Positions 48,650 to 62,606 of a stretch of 64,000 nucleotides of DNA are shown here, piece by piece. The notes beneath the pieces were generated by a model. The model made no database searches, was not told where the DNA came from, and was given only the letters and a program-made list of their open reading frames with translations. Location: contig CALNVZ010003433.1 in assembly GCA_940671915.1 (NCBI GenBank), positions 31,378,428-31,442,427 of the forward strand. Direction: 5' to 3'. Both the position numbers and the translations under genes were made by a program. Position 1 is the first letter of the stretch, and each line of letters begins with the position of its first letter. This stretch comes from Paracentrotus lividus. Taxonomy: Eukaryota; Echinodermata; Echinoidea; Camarodonta; Echinidae.

Positions 48650-51600
48650 AGGAATGTTAAAAGCAAACTCACACACATTATTGTCTCACAAGGTATTACA
48701 TCGGCTGTATGTCGATATGTGTGTTTAAATATTTTGAGCTATATTATAAAATTTGTTGATGAAATAATCTCTTTCAATTTTGATTATTTTATCCTGATTT
48801 AAAAGCATTCAACGAGCGAATGCTTCTTTGATTCATACTCAGGCTGATAAATTGAAATGTACAGGTATTAAGGGGAGATATTTCAAGAGGAATCGAGGGA
48901 GCTAATCAAAAGCTCGAAATAGTCAGGTTTTATTAGGAAGGTTAATGTACACAATCTTAAACTTAATTTAGGGATCTTGGCGCACACGTGTTATGTTTAT
49001 CTATTAACCCTGCAGACACTGATCATTTTCTCAGTATCACGTTTGCCTGAATAAGTAAATGCGTTAACTGTCCGAGATAACAATTGTTTTATGTAACATA
49101 TCGAACTAATGTCCTAAATCACGGTCACACTTCAATTTACGGTTGTAATGTAAACATACGCCTCCATTTAAGTTGATCGTAAAATACTATATGGATTTTC
49201 AACCAACGACATTTTCCCAGTTGTATAGTAATGAGGAATTATGTCAAACAATAATGGAAATATTGAGTATTTTAACAACGTCATTTCCATCGCGCAAAAT
49301 GCTGAAGGCGCCTTATAACACCAAGCAAATATACATTAGGTATGCCTTATTATATAGTATAATACAGAGTAAACAAAATAAAATGATGCGACTGCGTCTC
49401 CTACATGCCTCTGGGTATTATATCATAAGTTGAATTCTATATTGCTCCTAAAATTACGTCCATCAAATTTATCAGATCTTAATAGTGGTGGTACATAATT
49501 GTGTAGGCCCAAGTGCGGATCCAGGGGCGGGCGGGCTCCCCCCCCCAAAAAAAAGGGTAAAAAGGAAGGGGGAAATGGACGATCGACCCGATTTACCAAC
49601 TTAACCTTCCCCCTATGGTTGATACGTGATGGCAGAAGGCTGAAGAAAAAAAAATAACATGTTTTTATGATTGTAGAAAACTTGTCATATTTCAAGATCT
49701 ATAGCATCAAATGCGATGAAAAGAATTGCAGAAGAAAGTCTGATCTTCCTTCTTTATGAAAAAGAAATACCAGGTTGTCATTAATCTTAATACTAAAAAA
49801 TATATATATATATTTCCCACTTGTACCACTTTATTTGATACAGATTGTATTTCATATAATGGGATATCGAGCAAACGGGTTGGACGGAAAGACAAAAAAT
49901 ATACAATTTTTTATGAAAGAAAAAATTAAATTAAAAAACATTCCAATTATTTAATGACACTTACAACACGTTTCGAAATCGGTGTAAGGGTCCGAATTCC
50001 ACTAACTTTGGCACGCCTTTAATGAGAATTGCATATGTTAACATTTACGCTTATTATGTAAAATTTAAATAGAAAATAACGATTTACATTAATTTTTAAT
50101 AAAGAAAATGTTAAAAGCCTCTTAAACTTTAGTAGACAGAAAGAGTAATAGAACATTTCGATCAGAATTTTCAGGTAATTCATTTGTTTTTTCTTCTTCT
50201 TCTTTTGTTATATTACGGATTTAGGACCTACTTCTTACCCCCAATATCAATTTTTGGTTCGGATTTTGGTAACTAAAGATCACGTACGCATAATCCTGTG
50301 GCTTTGATTGCTCCACCAATTAAAAAGATGTAAAATCAAACAAATTAAGTAATTCCACTTCAGGTTTACACGTCACATAACAAATCAAGGGTAGGCCTAT
50401 ATTAATATGCACCTTGTGCATCTTTTGATGCAGAGTTGCATGCTTTCATGCAAATTAAGATAATTGTTAATACTCATTATTAAACTAAAAACTAAACATT
50501 AAAAAATGTTATTTAGGTCTATATTTTGTTAGTTCATATCAATTCTAGTTGTAAACTTAAGGGGAAGAGGGCGCTATCACTCTACGCAAAGCGAACGCGG
50601 CCATAGACATTTGTATTTTGCACAGTTTTTTCACTTTGTTTTCTTGATTATGGCGAGCAACTACCTTTTAAAGAAATGATCAACTTGAATAAGTACGCTA
50701 AGAGTCTGTATTTTTTAAAAATAGGAATAACTTATTGCAAAGGAAAAAAAGTCCTGTCACTTGTGTCAATTCGAAATCCTAGTCAGATCAAATTCCTGTA
50801 CAATATGGCCAATTTTGCTCTCAAAATAGCTCATACGCTGCATAGTCATCTTCCTCGATTACGCATAATTATATTACACCTTAATGATCAAGCAGTTTTT
50901 AAAAGCTTGAATTCTCAGCTTTCCAAATATGGTACATTCATTTCGATTGGTTAAAAAAAAGTCCTGTCACTTTGAACATTATCACAAACGAATCTTTACT
51001 CGATGGGTCAATATTTCCGCATATCACATGCATATCGCATGTGGACGGCGTCTTCGCAAGATGTGACAAGATCACTATTTATATTAATAATCGTTAGGAA
51101 CATCACTCTATGTGAAATAAAGATTCTGATTACAACTTTAGCACAATGGTGTTATAGGCTTGCCAAAATGTCTTTTCCCCAATCTGGTCTGAAGCATCTA
51201 CCTACGAAAACTATGATAAAAGTTCAATTATTTATTTCATTTCCATGACTAATTTGCTCGAACGGATCGACTGACAATACCATTTTACCACAGGGAAGTT
51301 TTCTTAGGCGAGTTTTTGTACGCTAAGTAATAATTGCATGCAGTTCTCAATCGGTCGCTTCCCGCCGTTAGCGCGGGGTTTTTTTTTACATTAATGTAGA
51401 GCCGTATAATTTTCTGCGCCGCTCAGCTGTATTTCCTTCATGAATGTAATGTTGCGTTTCCCCTCCTCAAATAATGGACGCGTCTTTATGTTAAGATTTA
51501 ATGTCATACGTTAGATTTACATCACGTGGAGTAGAATTGATATGTTAACGGTCTCGGCCTGGTACCAATCTCGTAATTCTACAAACTAAACAAGACTACA

Positions 51601-51757
51601 GAAAACAAAAGGAGGACATAAACTAATCATGTCATGTGACCCTAATCCGCCCCTTAAGGTCTACTCTTTTACCAAATCAAATCTTTAATGCAAAACTTAT
51701 CTTGGATTCCATGCGCACCAATTATCATCACGGTTTTTAGAACTCCAATTCAAACTG
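48650..51757. other. Upstream region of the MAM gene, nothing firm
   Basis: AT-rich with small C and A runs. The direct repeat AAAAAAAGTCCTGTCACTT occurs at about 50744 and 50954. Regulatory sequence for the MAM gene may lie here, but no element can be supported. Confidence 0.35.
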
Positions 51758-51877
51758 TTGAGTTCAAAACCTAGGGAAATTGGAAATACTGGAGGAATAA
51801 AAACGCAAAGTTGTAGATTTCAGTGGTTTTTGCATAAATTCGGAAGAACATACTGGGATGGAAGTACAGCAAAAGGC

Positions 51878-51941
51878 ATGGATAAAATCAGTTTAAAAAG
51901 GATATTCCTCCTCTCTGTCTTCTTCAGGACATTGACTATTT
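51878..51941 (+). CDS. MAM gene exon 1: signal peptide
   Basis: ATG at 51878 (G at -3 and +4) opens MDKISLKRIFLLSVFFRTLT plus Ile: a basic n-region and hydrophobic core typical of a secretory signal. The GTAAGT donor at 51942 leaves one base (T). Joined to CC of the next exon this gives Ser, then NAQ, so cleavage after SNA is plausible just before the first MAM Cys. The frame stays open 40 codons upstream to another ATG at 51758, which I consider less likely. The pairing with the exon 8.25 kb downstream is inferred from phase and from the signal peptide/MAM fit. Confidence 0.6.
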
Positions 51942-53111
51942 GTAAGTATACCTTTTATTCTTTAAATTATGTAAGTAATGAATTACATTCTAGGATTCGC
52001 TATAGATCTAAGGGCACATCCCAGTTATATAAAGGATTAAGGAAGTATTAGAGATGTCGATAAAAAATAGTTTTTGGCTGACATAATTATATAAAAATAA
52101 CTTTTTAAAAAGGGGGAAACAGAGGCAATAGAATATCATAATGCTTTCTCTTGAGAAGACCATCCTTCTATAATTCGAATAACAATTTAACACAATTGGG
52201 TGATGAATTTTCATTTGATCGTACCCCCCCCCCCCTCCCCCTCCATTAACATGATGTAACTTTTGAACGGGAATGACGAGCAAAATAATTTGGCTGGACG
52301 TTTTCTACACATATTGAGTAACTTCTCTGGAAAATGAGATTGATCCGTTGAAGAAAAACAAAAATGGCATTTTCAAAAGTCACAAGGATCATTTTGGGGT
52401 CTTTGAAAATAGAAAGATTAAAAATAAAAGTGTTGTATATCATCCAGCATCAACCCCGTGGCACTTCACTATTGAATGAGCACAATTTAAGGCTAATTTT
52501 CAGGATTCCTAAATTGGAAAAATCCATCAACTTTATTTAAAGAATTGACATTCTGGAAAGTGGCGTGAAGCTGAGGGCCGAAATTTCTTACAAACGCTGT
52601 AGCCTATAGGGAGACGCAAAGCTGAATATATACCAATTTTTGTGATTATTTGCTCATATTTTCTTAATTAATGCTTCTCGTCGGGGTAAGCGGATTATGG
52701 CATGAAAAGTTATGTTCTATATGTTGGTATAATATTCTAAAATTTACTTGAATATCCACTGATAATTTTTTTTCTTCACAAAGCAAACCACACTTTTTGA
52801 TTTTGCGTTTTGCAATCTACATAAGCAGCTCAAATCTGCAGACTATCCTGTACCTCTTCGCACTTTGAAGAAAAAAAATTTATAAAGGTGTTGCGGAGGT
52901 CACAAGGAGTAAATTGGTTTCAGAACCTTGCATAAATCAGCTATCTCCCATATAACACATGATACAAAAACATGAGTGATCATTTTTCTCGCTCGCTTGT
53001 CGGAGGTAGGCCCTAATTGTCTTCGGTGGTGGCTGTCTAGGGGCATCTGCCCTAGATGTTGGTTCACCGATCGTTCAGGTATTATTGTCCCGCGGAGTTA
53101 ATCGTCATATA

Positions 53112-53953
53112 CCGAGTGAGTCAAAAAAAACTTTACACCTAGAAAAATGTCAATAAAAATAAAACTAATTTATAAACCCCAAATTATTTTACATATTCTG
53201 AAAGAGTAACCTCCCGCGTCTACTGGTACCATTTTTGTGTGGTATGTCTTTACGCTTGGTTGAACACGACGCATTGTTTGCGAACATGTCAATTTCGAGT
53301 TGTGCCAGAATGGGAGTAAAATCGAAACAACAAAAAGCTAGAAAAAGTAACTTTCATCCTGATTAAAATATCATAACTTTTTAATGAAAATGTCTTCCGC
53401 TTAATAACTTGGCAGGGTTGTTGTTACACATATTGACTACATTTTGTATGAAAATATGATTGACTCGTATAGTAATGCACGAATGAGTACACATTAAAAA
53501 ACTAAATTGCCACTGACAGACCAAAAAAGGCCTCCTAATACCTTTGAAAAGTGATTATTTTGTCTTTCACGTGTGCTCACTCATGCCTGACTCTACAGAT
53601 CTATCTTATTTTCATACAAAATGTAGTCAATATGTGTAACAACAACCCTGCCAAGTTATTAAGCGGAATACATCTTCGTTAAAAAGTTATGCTATTTTAA
53701 TCAGGATGAAGTTGCTTTTTTCTAGCTTTTTGTTGTTTTGATTTTGCTCCAATTCTGGCACAATTCGAAATTGACATGTTCGCAAACAATGCGTCATGTT
53801 CATCCAAGCGTAAAGACATACCACACAAAATTGGTACCAGAAGATGCGGGAGGAGTTACTCTTTCAGAATATGTAAAATAATTTGGGGTTTATAAATTGG
53901 TTTTCTTTTGATTGACATTTTTCTAGGTGTAAAGTTTTTTTTTACTCACTCGG
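53112..53953. mobile_element. Tc1/mariner-type TIR element in MAM intron 1
   Basis: CCGAGTGAGTCAAAAAAAAC and the inverse ending TTTACTCACTCGG, TA on both sides. 842 bp with long mirrored arms (CAATATGTGTAACAACAACC near 53627 against 53425-53444). Confidence 0.8.
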
Positions 53954-56474
53954 TATAGGGGGTATGTGCGATATAGGTGGTACGTAGCCGTACTAAAGGG
54001 TGGCTGTCCTCGAAGTCAGTGAACCTTATGATTTTTATCAGCTAATTATCAAGGGTGCAAGTGTCCCAGAACCCTATAGCATGTATAGGAGTAAGAGCAA
54101 AGTATGTGCAATGTGTATGTATTAGCATACGTATGTTCGCAGTACATGTTACTAATACCAGAGGTAGGTGCCTATGTGTTGTATACTACGCTATGATTGT
54201 TCCTTTAAAAAAATAATAATAATTTCAACAATTTGAAAAAAACTGTTAATAATTTTGTTTGATTTAGTACCTTTGATAATGAAATATATATATATATTAT
54301 TTTATTTTTTTTATCAAAAAAAAAACATATAAAAAAAACGTGAAAACCATCATATGAGCTTGCCAAAAATTCATTTGTTTAAGTTTATGTTTGTTTTTAG
54401 CTTTAACTACCGTATACACGTCCTAAACATTTTATTTCTCCCAAAAGTACAAAATATAGTGTCATAAGAGGAACTTGGAGGATTAAATAAATGAATCCAT
54501 AATATTTGAAATTTCAACAAATCAGAATTAAGAACTAAAAATTGATAGCTAGTCTTGTGCATTTTTATTTAAATAGTCTAAAGCAGTATCACTGACATGT
54601 GTACCTAAAACGAATTTTAGGGTAAACCGTAAAGTGGTAAATTGTGGGTAATCAGCCTCCAAATTTCGATGTTTGCTTCGTCACTAAAGTACTTTGATGA
54701 ACTGAGGAGGAATTACATAACTGAGATTATAACGAGATAACCGAGCGTTCAATTATGTACCAGCTACTGTCTAGAACATACAAGTATCCTAGTATCTCTC
54801 AATGCAAATATGCACTACATTCAATCTTACCAAAGAAGCATGTATAGGCCTCCGACCTTTAATCTTTTATTACCTCAAGGATATCATTCAAAGCTATATA
54901 TGTTGGCATGATTGGTAGGCTTAGTGATCACAATATGAAGAGTTTGATCGCAAAAATTGCTTATACCCTATAATTTTTGTCAAGTTCGGATGTTGTCAAT
55001 TGAAGTCGATATAACCCTACCACCACTTGAAATGAAAAGTGTAACCTCCCTGATTATTACATTGCAACATAGCTAAAATTCGTGTATTTTCTATTTTACA
55101 AATTTTTTTTGTGTATCTTGTGAGATTTCATCTCCTTCGTGTTACATGTAACACAATTGGTATCAAGGGGGAAAAAAATCTTAACTTCCTTTTGTTTGAG
55201 ATTAAAAATAAAAAACTGAAACATTTGGGACCTGCGCACTACTTATTATTTAAATAGCTTACTTTCTCAAGAGGAATTTGTTGCTGCCAGTTCAAAAATA
55301 CGACAACCTCCTCGATAAATCATCAATATACAATGTAATTAGCTAACATACAAAGTTTGTTTAACTCTTGGTTTTGAAGGGCATTTTGCTTATCGCCGCT
55401 TATGTTAGATTGTCTATATTCCATCTCAAACTGCTCTTCCTTATTCCGTCTCGGTCTATCATCAATGAATAAAGTGAATCGTTAACTTGCGGGGTTAGTT
55501 TACCTCTATTGGTTTAAAAAGGTATTATTAATATTCAGTGTCATGAAGAGGATCTTTCAATTCTTTTGTTGTTTTATCTATGCAATAATAATATCCACAA
55601 TTGATTTTATTACCCTTTTCGAAAATGTTTGTCATTTATGTATTTTTTGCTTCAAAAGTAAATATATTAATGTTATTTTGTGCTTTATAAGAGACTAATT
55701 GAATGGTCAATATATAATGAGATTAACCAGTATCGATTTACTGTCAGCAAATCTTTCCATTCTCGATGACTTTTTCAATAGAATTAATGATGTCAATCTT
55801 ATTAAAGATCCTAGTTTACCGAGTTGTTAATAATTTCATGTTAACCCAACAACAACGTGACTTACCTTTCTGAGTGCAATGTGTATGTCTATGTATATAG
55901 AATAAATAAAACTTCTAGTAGGAATATGATAGTAAGCTGTTTCTCTTGCGAAACCTTGGATATGCGAATACTACGAATTGGTCAATATTTATTTTTTTTT
56001 TTAATAATGTATTGTGTCAAAAAACGGTGTGAAAATAAAATTAAACTGATTCAACAAAAGTTAATTTACTTGTGTAACACAGTGATCTCTACCTTTAAGT
56101 TTTACAACCAATGATATTATTACAGTTCTCTGCCTCGACAAAACGAAATAAGTGACATTTGAAATTTGTCGGAGAAAGTTCTAAAACACATTAAAATAAT
56201 CTATACCAAGAAGGGAAGAAATTGTTTATATTGCAGTTATATTGTTAAATTGCAAGTCACAACTGACATTCACGTTTTTACTCTCGGAAAGTGAACTGCG
56301 ATATATTTGGAAAATATTAAACGTGCCTTCTTTTCTCAAAGTAGGGTATTATTGCTCAAAAAGAAAAAAAAAAGATTTTCGGCACAACTACCCATGCAAA
56401 TGATTTTATTATTGACAGACATATTTGTGATAATGCCAACAAATGCATGGGCTTTGCAATAGTTGCCTATTATA
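53954..56474. other. MAM intron 1, AT-rich, nothing recognised
   Basis: Only short (AT) and A runs are visible. Confidence 0.45.
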
Positions 56475-59400
56475 GAGTGTGTTCCTAAAAAAAGGTAATC
56501 GAAGTTAAAAGGTCAGCCATTTTAAAAGCATATGGGCAATTCCACGGTAACTGACGTTACACACAACCAGAATTTTCTTCATTCTTTGTGTTGTAGTTAC
56601 ATAAATAAGAATACCTGGGTCTTCAAATTAATATACCTAAATAAGTAAGTGTAAAGCAAGGTGTTGTATAAAAAAAATTTCACCCAAACATCATTCCATT
56701 AAACGCCAAGCAAAAAACGTGTCGGTAACTGACCGTTACAGAAAAACGGACATGCAAATCAGGTGTGTTTGATCACATCTCCAATATCTCATGTCCACGA
56801 CGTGTTATAATGATAAGTCTCATATGACATCATTCCTAGGTCTTATGAACAGATTTGCAAAATAAGAAGAGATTTTCATAATTTTTGTTTATGCTGGGGA
56901 AACTTTTGTGAAGACATTCGGGTAACTGACGTTACGTAACTGACGTTACCCTTACATCTTTCCATAGACTTTACACATGTAAAATCCCAATTTTGAATTG
57001 GTTCCAAATATTTTGTTTTCTAGCTTTCGAGAATAATGTGTTTGAAATGATTTCATACCTATGTTCTAGGCAACAGATTGGCCAAATAAGAAGTAATGTA
57101 ATCATTTTCCTATTATTTAGCTAAAACTTTACTGTGAATATGACAGTTGTACACATACATTTCATATAGGGTTTGTACAGAATATTTTTGAAAATTTATT
57201 TCTTACTACTATTCCATCACTTAAATATGGAATAATGTTAGCATTAAGAAATAAGATATCAGAAACTCTAAAATAGATTTTTGAATTATTAATACACGTG
57301 GGATGTCCCCACACATGTATTTTTGTGGAGTGCATGTGAATCTTAGCAGAATGGGTTCACTTAATTATCATTTGTTGATTCTAAATCTCTCACAGCACAC
57401 AACAATTCTTAGGTGAATTGTTATCAACCTTTTGAAAATCCCTTTTAAACAGTTTCTTCCTCGAATTCAAACTTAATGTATATGAACAATAATTTCCATT
57501 TAAACTCATTTTGTACAAAGTTTATGATCAGTAGTAATACACATGTAAAATGCCTGAATTCAAAGCTGGGTATATTGAAATTTGTTGAAAAATGTGTTAG
57601 TGTTTGGCATCAAAATGGAAAGCCTGTCAAAGTAAAGTGCTTTTGTTCTGTCCTTTGTTCTATCAAAAATTGCGTACATTTCAGCAGATGCAGAGAAATA
57701 CATGTAGGAGCTTTGATTACTTTTTTTCCTTTTTTCTTCTTCATTTATGTATCATAAAATACAGAAGAAGTTTTTAAAAACAACAAAAAATTGTGTTACA
57801 TTTATCATAACATTTCAACTTGTTGGCTCATATTCAAATAATCAGAATAATATAGCAATGGATCCGATCACATCAATAGATAATTACTGAAAATCTAAAG
57901 TAGATTGGAGGCTAGGCCTACAGAACAAGTTACACGAATGGCTTTCCCCCCAACTCTTAACATTAGAAGAAGTTATCATTGACACATAGTCTTTTTATCG
58001 CTACATAATTAGTTTAATCAATGGTAATTACTTCAGATAACATACAGGTGTCCAAATTGTAATTGTTTCTAAGAATCGATAATTTATCATGGTAACTGAA
58101 GTTACACTAGGTCATCTGGTAACTGACGTTACACAAATCAGCTGTCAATTTTGACTTGATTTATGTTGAATATCCAAACTTTGCTATTGATATAATGAGA
58201 TGCAATCATACGTTAGACAATCTTAAAATTCGCATAGTTTGATACTTTCTTCTTGTAATGAATAAAAAAATAACAGCAGTTCATCGTTCTTACGGAACTG
58301 ACTGATTACATCCCAAATGAAGGGTAATTTAAACTCTCAAGTTTTTTTACCAAAGTCAACAAATTGAACCAAATTTTTGAAAAATACAGTTTCGACTAAT
58401 GATAAAGTAGACTATTCAAACTAATTATTAGTTGAAAGATTATCCTGGAACAGAAAAGTTTTACGTTGGCGTAAATTGAAAATGATTTCTTTGTACACAT
58501 ATACCCTTATCTATATCAAAAATCTATTGTAATACTTCGGCATTTGTTGTAGCAAGCGTTGAAAATATGGCCCGCCATCAGTAAAAAAATTTATTGATTT
58601 TAAAACTTCAACTCAAATATCATTTTTTGAAAATCAAAATTATTTTAACCAAATATCATTTTGAATTTCTGGCACCCTTGTCCGGATTTCTGTGGAATTG
58701 CCCATATGGTTTATTTTTGTGATTTGTTTACTAAACTACTAAGTAACTCATCAGCTTTAATTTGAGACATTGCTTACGTCTAAACTGAAATGGGTCACAG
58801 AGTTAGGGTCATTTGAAGGTGATAGGTACAAAACCTATTTTTTCCAAGTTTTTCGTTTTTAGGGTATGAAACCAACTTTTTATAAAATTTTTGTTTCATA
58901 GTTTTGGGGGTTTTTTTGTCCCAAAAATTTTCAATGAAATGCAATCTCATTTGTCAAAAGACCTATCTCCCTGGCAATGACATGGGTTCTCGATTATGCA
59001 TGAGTCTCTGGAGTCTCGGAGACGGATCGCCGCGACGTCTCCTGATTCTGCAGGAAGTCGCGTGAAAAAAATCAAACAAACGTCAAACATGTCTAATCTT
59101 TTAGTAGACTTCTTTAATACGTGAGCAAGTCTCTGTGACGTCTTTGCGGTGTTGCCGTGACGTCCCTTTAGTATCCTCGACGTCGCAGAGACGTTGTCGG
59201 AACTTGCTAACGCTTAAAAGAAATTGAACAGTTTAATAATTTTGACTTGCTGGCGTTAAAAGATTGAACATGTTTAACTTTTGTTCCATTTTTCCCTCGA
59301 CGCCCTGAAGTCTCAGGAGACGTCACCACGACGTCTCCACGACTGAAGAGACTCCTAATTGCGAACACATCTCATTGTCATTGAGATAGGTCTTTTGAAA

Positions 59401-59705
59401 AATGAGATTGCATTTCATTGAAACTTTGTGTGACAAAACCGCCCAAAACTATGAAACCAACAATTTATAAAAAGTTGGTTTCAAATCCTAAAAACGAAAA
59501 ACTTTGAAAAAATGGGTTTTGTACCTATCACCTTTAAAATAATGACCCTAACTCTGTGACCCATTACACTTTAGACGTAAGCAATGTCTCAAATTAAAGC
59601 TGATAAGTTACTTAGTAGTTTAGTAAACAAATCACAAAAATAAACTATATACTTTTGAAATGACTGACCTTTGAACTTCGATTACCTTTTTTTAGATCAA
59701 CACTG
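56475..59705. mobile_element. Fold-back element with a nested insertion, MAM intron 1
   Basis: Outer ends AAAAAAAGGTAATCGAAGTT and its inverse at about 59670-59690, next to TA. Inner arms 58708-58980 and 59385-59640 are mirrored (GGTCACAGAGTTAGGGTCAT). The centre (58981-59384) carries GACGTCTCC-type motifs. The left arm is split by the element at 56534-58703. Confidence 0.75.
56534..58703. mobile_element. Nested TIR element with repeated GTAACTGACGTTAC
   Basis: GGGCAATTCCACGG to GTGGAATTGCCC, flanked by ATAT on both sides. The empty site is seen in the opposite arm of the host element (AAAAGTATATAGTTTATTTT, inverse strand). Motif GGTAACTGACGTTAC or close variants occur at 56546, 56724, 56921, 56936, 58091 and 58118. 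A 93-codon frame at 57476 shows no domain. Confidence 0.75.
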
Positions 59706-59934
59706 TATAAGCAAATCAAATGCTACAAAATAGAAGTGAGATTTTTAGTTTTTTTTTTTCAAAATGACAAAGATAAGCTCCCCCCCCTGGACCCTTCCGT
59801 CCCCCGCCGCCCCCCTCGCTGCGGAGGTTAGAGAGATGCTCTCCGTGTCGCTACATCCAATAAATTTTCTCGTGTCATAGCTACAGCATATCATCGTAAA
59901 GAAATAATTACTCTCGCCATCATTAAATCCACCA

Positions 59935-60052
59935 ACATACACGCACACACATACGCATGCCCAAACCCTCCCATACACGATGATCGCGTTATCAAATACA
60001 TTGACACACACACACACACACCCACACACATCCGCACGCACACTCACACTAA
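59935..60052. repeat. (CA)n-rich simple sequence
   Basis: ACACACGC-type repeats about 145 bp before the MAM exon 2 acceptor. Confidence 0.85.
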
Positions 60053-60195
60053 TTATTTGATACAGACAATCAAATTCCTTTGCTGGCGTATCTACTTTCA
60101 AAACTGTATCTGTGCGTCGAATATGTTTATTTCACTAGAAGACTTCTATCATTTTCAAAATTCGACACACTTTTTTTGTGTTTTCTTTTTCTCAG

Positions 60196-60336
60196 CCAAT
60201 GCCCAGTTTGATTGTGATTTTGACTCTGGCCTTTGCGGATGGACCCAAGATGTAACAGACACTTTGGATTGGACCTTATTGTCTGGCTTGACAGGATCAG
60301 TGGATACAGGTCCAAGTTCAGATCATACCTCAGGAT
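60196..60336 (+). CDS. MAM gene exon 2: first half of MAM domain 1
   Basis: 141 nt (2+46 codons+1). Encodes [40 protein letters not shown] and TSG. This is the classic opening of a MAM domain: C-x-F-x-x-x-L-C-G-W, then D-W and T-GPS-DHT. MAM domains are about 160-residue extracellular adhesion modules. Acceptor TTTTTCTCAG after a long pyrimidine tract; donor GTAAGT; phase 1 on both sides, as usual for extracellular modules. Confidence 0.9.
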
Positions 60337-60715
60337 GTAAGTATGACCGATGTTATAATGTCTGCTAAATGGAACTTTGCTAATTTTGTTAAAGGTTGAT
60401 CATTATAGCACGTTGATTGGCCCTTCATTGTATTGTGGTGGTCCCCAGGAGCATATGTATTGACGTTTCAGTCTTTGTAAACACGTATATATTTTGATAC
60501 AACAACAAATAGAAAATACAAATGCAATTTACATTTCAGTATAAGTTAATTTAATTTCAATTCATTTCGTAAAAGAAGAAGCGGTAACGCAAGAATACTA
60601 TTATGAATTATTGTGGGGTAATAGGGTTTGATAAGCGTGATATAGGGGTTATTTCCATTTTTTTTTTCTTTTTCTTTTTTTTTCTTTACTTACTTTACTT
60701 ATTCCCCCATTTTAG

Positions 60716-60954
60716 CTGGCCAATATGCATATATTGAAACATCAAGCCCCGCGGTCCCTGGGGACATTGCACGAGTGACCAGCCCCTACAACCAGGTCGT
60801 TGCAGGAGGCACAAAATGCCTGCGTTTCTACTATCACATGTATGGCGCCACTATGGGAACGTTCAACGTATACGTGTCCAAGGTTGCTGATCCACTAGGA
60901 ACTCCTGTTTTCCAGATGACTGGCACACAAGGCAACGGGTGGAATCTTGGTCAG
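60716..60954 (+). CDS. MAM gene exon 3: middle of MAM domain 1
   Basis: 239 nt (2+79 codons), phase 0 end. Encodes GQYAYIETSSPAVPGDIARV, then CLRFYYHMYGATMGTFNVYV and a tail ending NGWNLGQ. The Y-I-E-T-S, C-L-R-F-Y-Y-H-M-Y-G and G-T-L/F-N-V-Y signatures are diagnostic of MAM. Acceptor CCATTTTAG, donor CAG|GTTAGT. Confidence 0.9.
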
Positions 60955-62606
60955 GTTAGTACTTTCATTCCGAACAACGAAGACGATTGTGGAGTTTTTC
61001 GGCTTTAAAAAAAAAAACAAAACTTTTCTTATCGGTGACCCCCCTACATTTTCACAATTTTCTTCTTGTTCTTCCAATATGGTAGAGTCCACCGCTGATG
61101 TATTATCGTATCTTGTGTTTTTCAAGTAAAGGCTCTACATTTTAATATCATTAAATATTATTACATTTCACATATAACTTTAAGGACTAAAGAAATGGGA
61201 GTCATTGGCGGCGATCCCGGGGGATCGTGGGACGTGTCCCCACTCCCCCTCAATTCTTTCCGGGGGGGGGGGGGGGTCGTCCCCCTCGATTTTTAAAGTT
61301 TAACATTTTTTTATTGAGTGGTCAAGTAGTACAGTTAGAGATCGAGGCAAAATAAATGTCAAATACAATCCTGAATGTTATTCAAAAGCAAAATTTTCTG
61401 CTCGCGCTTCGCGCTCGGAAACAAAACACAAGATTTTGTTAAAGTGAAATGCTCTTTCCCCAGGTCGCTATAATGTATGTATTTATGGAATCCGTTTTAT
61501 TTGTTCCGACGCTTTATTCTTTAAATGGTCATTAGTTTCTGCATAATATGCAAAGAAGGTCATTCTAAAACGAATTTTGGATATACAAATATATAATAAT
61601 CTTTGGGATGCCTTATTCCTCTTGAGCAGAGGCGGCCCAACCCGTGGTGTGTGTGTGTGTGGGGGGGGGCAGGGGGCACCCACTTTTTCATCCACCCTAA
61701 AAGTGTTTCTTTTTATGACCAAAAATTTCCCCTTGCTAAAAAAAAAAAAATCTAATTTTATATCAAAAAGAATCCTTTTGGAGTTTTAAACAGTCAAATG
61801 GACGATTTCTGTTCTAAAAGGGGCACTTTAATACTAAAAAGTACCCCTTGTTACTTCAGATGTCTTTTAAAACCCTATATTTTCGGCTCGCACTCGCGGA
61901 TACTAAATCGGGTATCTGATGCACAATTAACTCCCATTTTGAGCTCAAAATTTTATGCTCGCGGATACTAAATAGGGTATATGATGCACAATTAACTCAA
62001 ATTTTCAGCTCGCGCTTCGCGCTCACAGATATTTAATAGGATATGAAATGGAATAATTTTCTCAAACTTTCGGCTCGCGCTTCGCATTGCGTTTTATCAT
62101 TATTAAAATACTAAGCCATTAAGATTCCTAAAAGCATAAATTTAAAGGCAAATTTTCTACGCACCCCATATTTATCCGTATAATTTTCTCTTTATACCTC
62201 TGATCTAAGTGCCCCATTTTCATCGTGACCCACACTTTCAAAATCACTCGGGTGTATTAATTCCCCTTCCGGTGTTTCCGTCCCCCCCCCCAAGTCGTGA
62301 CATGAAATCGCCGCCCTTGATGGGAGTTATCTGTTCTTCTGGGTATATAGGTAGAAGTAAACGGACGGGTACCTAAGCCTATAATAAACTATGTAATAAG
62401 ATTGATCGTTGAATGTATACTGTGGAAAGAAGTAGACCATTTACATTTAAACTTGCTATCCCGTTCGGGGTGGTTTATCATACAGTATTCAAAATAAACC
62501 AAATGTGTAAAACCAGAATGTTACCACATAGCCCATTGACATAGCAAACGAAATTTAAATTGCTATGATTAAACAAAGTTTTAAGTATTGTTGTTGATGT
62601 TTTCAG
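60955..62606 (+). other. MAM intron 3
   Basis: Intron between exons 3 and 4, no extra MAM coding seen. It holds a G run (61262-61276), a GT/G run (61648-61667) and the tandem repeat described separately. Confidence 0.7.
61870..62095. repeat. Short tandem repeat, CTCGCGCTTCGC family
   Basis: Three to four diverged units of about 75 bp with TTTTCGGCTCGCGCTTCGCG and GATACTAAATAGGGTATATG. A further copy of the CTCGCGCTTCGCGCTCGGA part is at about 61399. Confidence 0.7.

Noticed and set aside
57476-57757. 93-codon frame in the nested element
   Set aside because: Cys-rich look but no transposase or known domain; AT-rich context makes chance likely.
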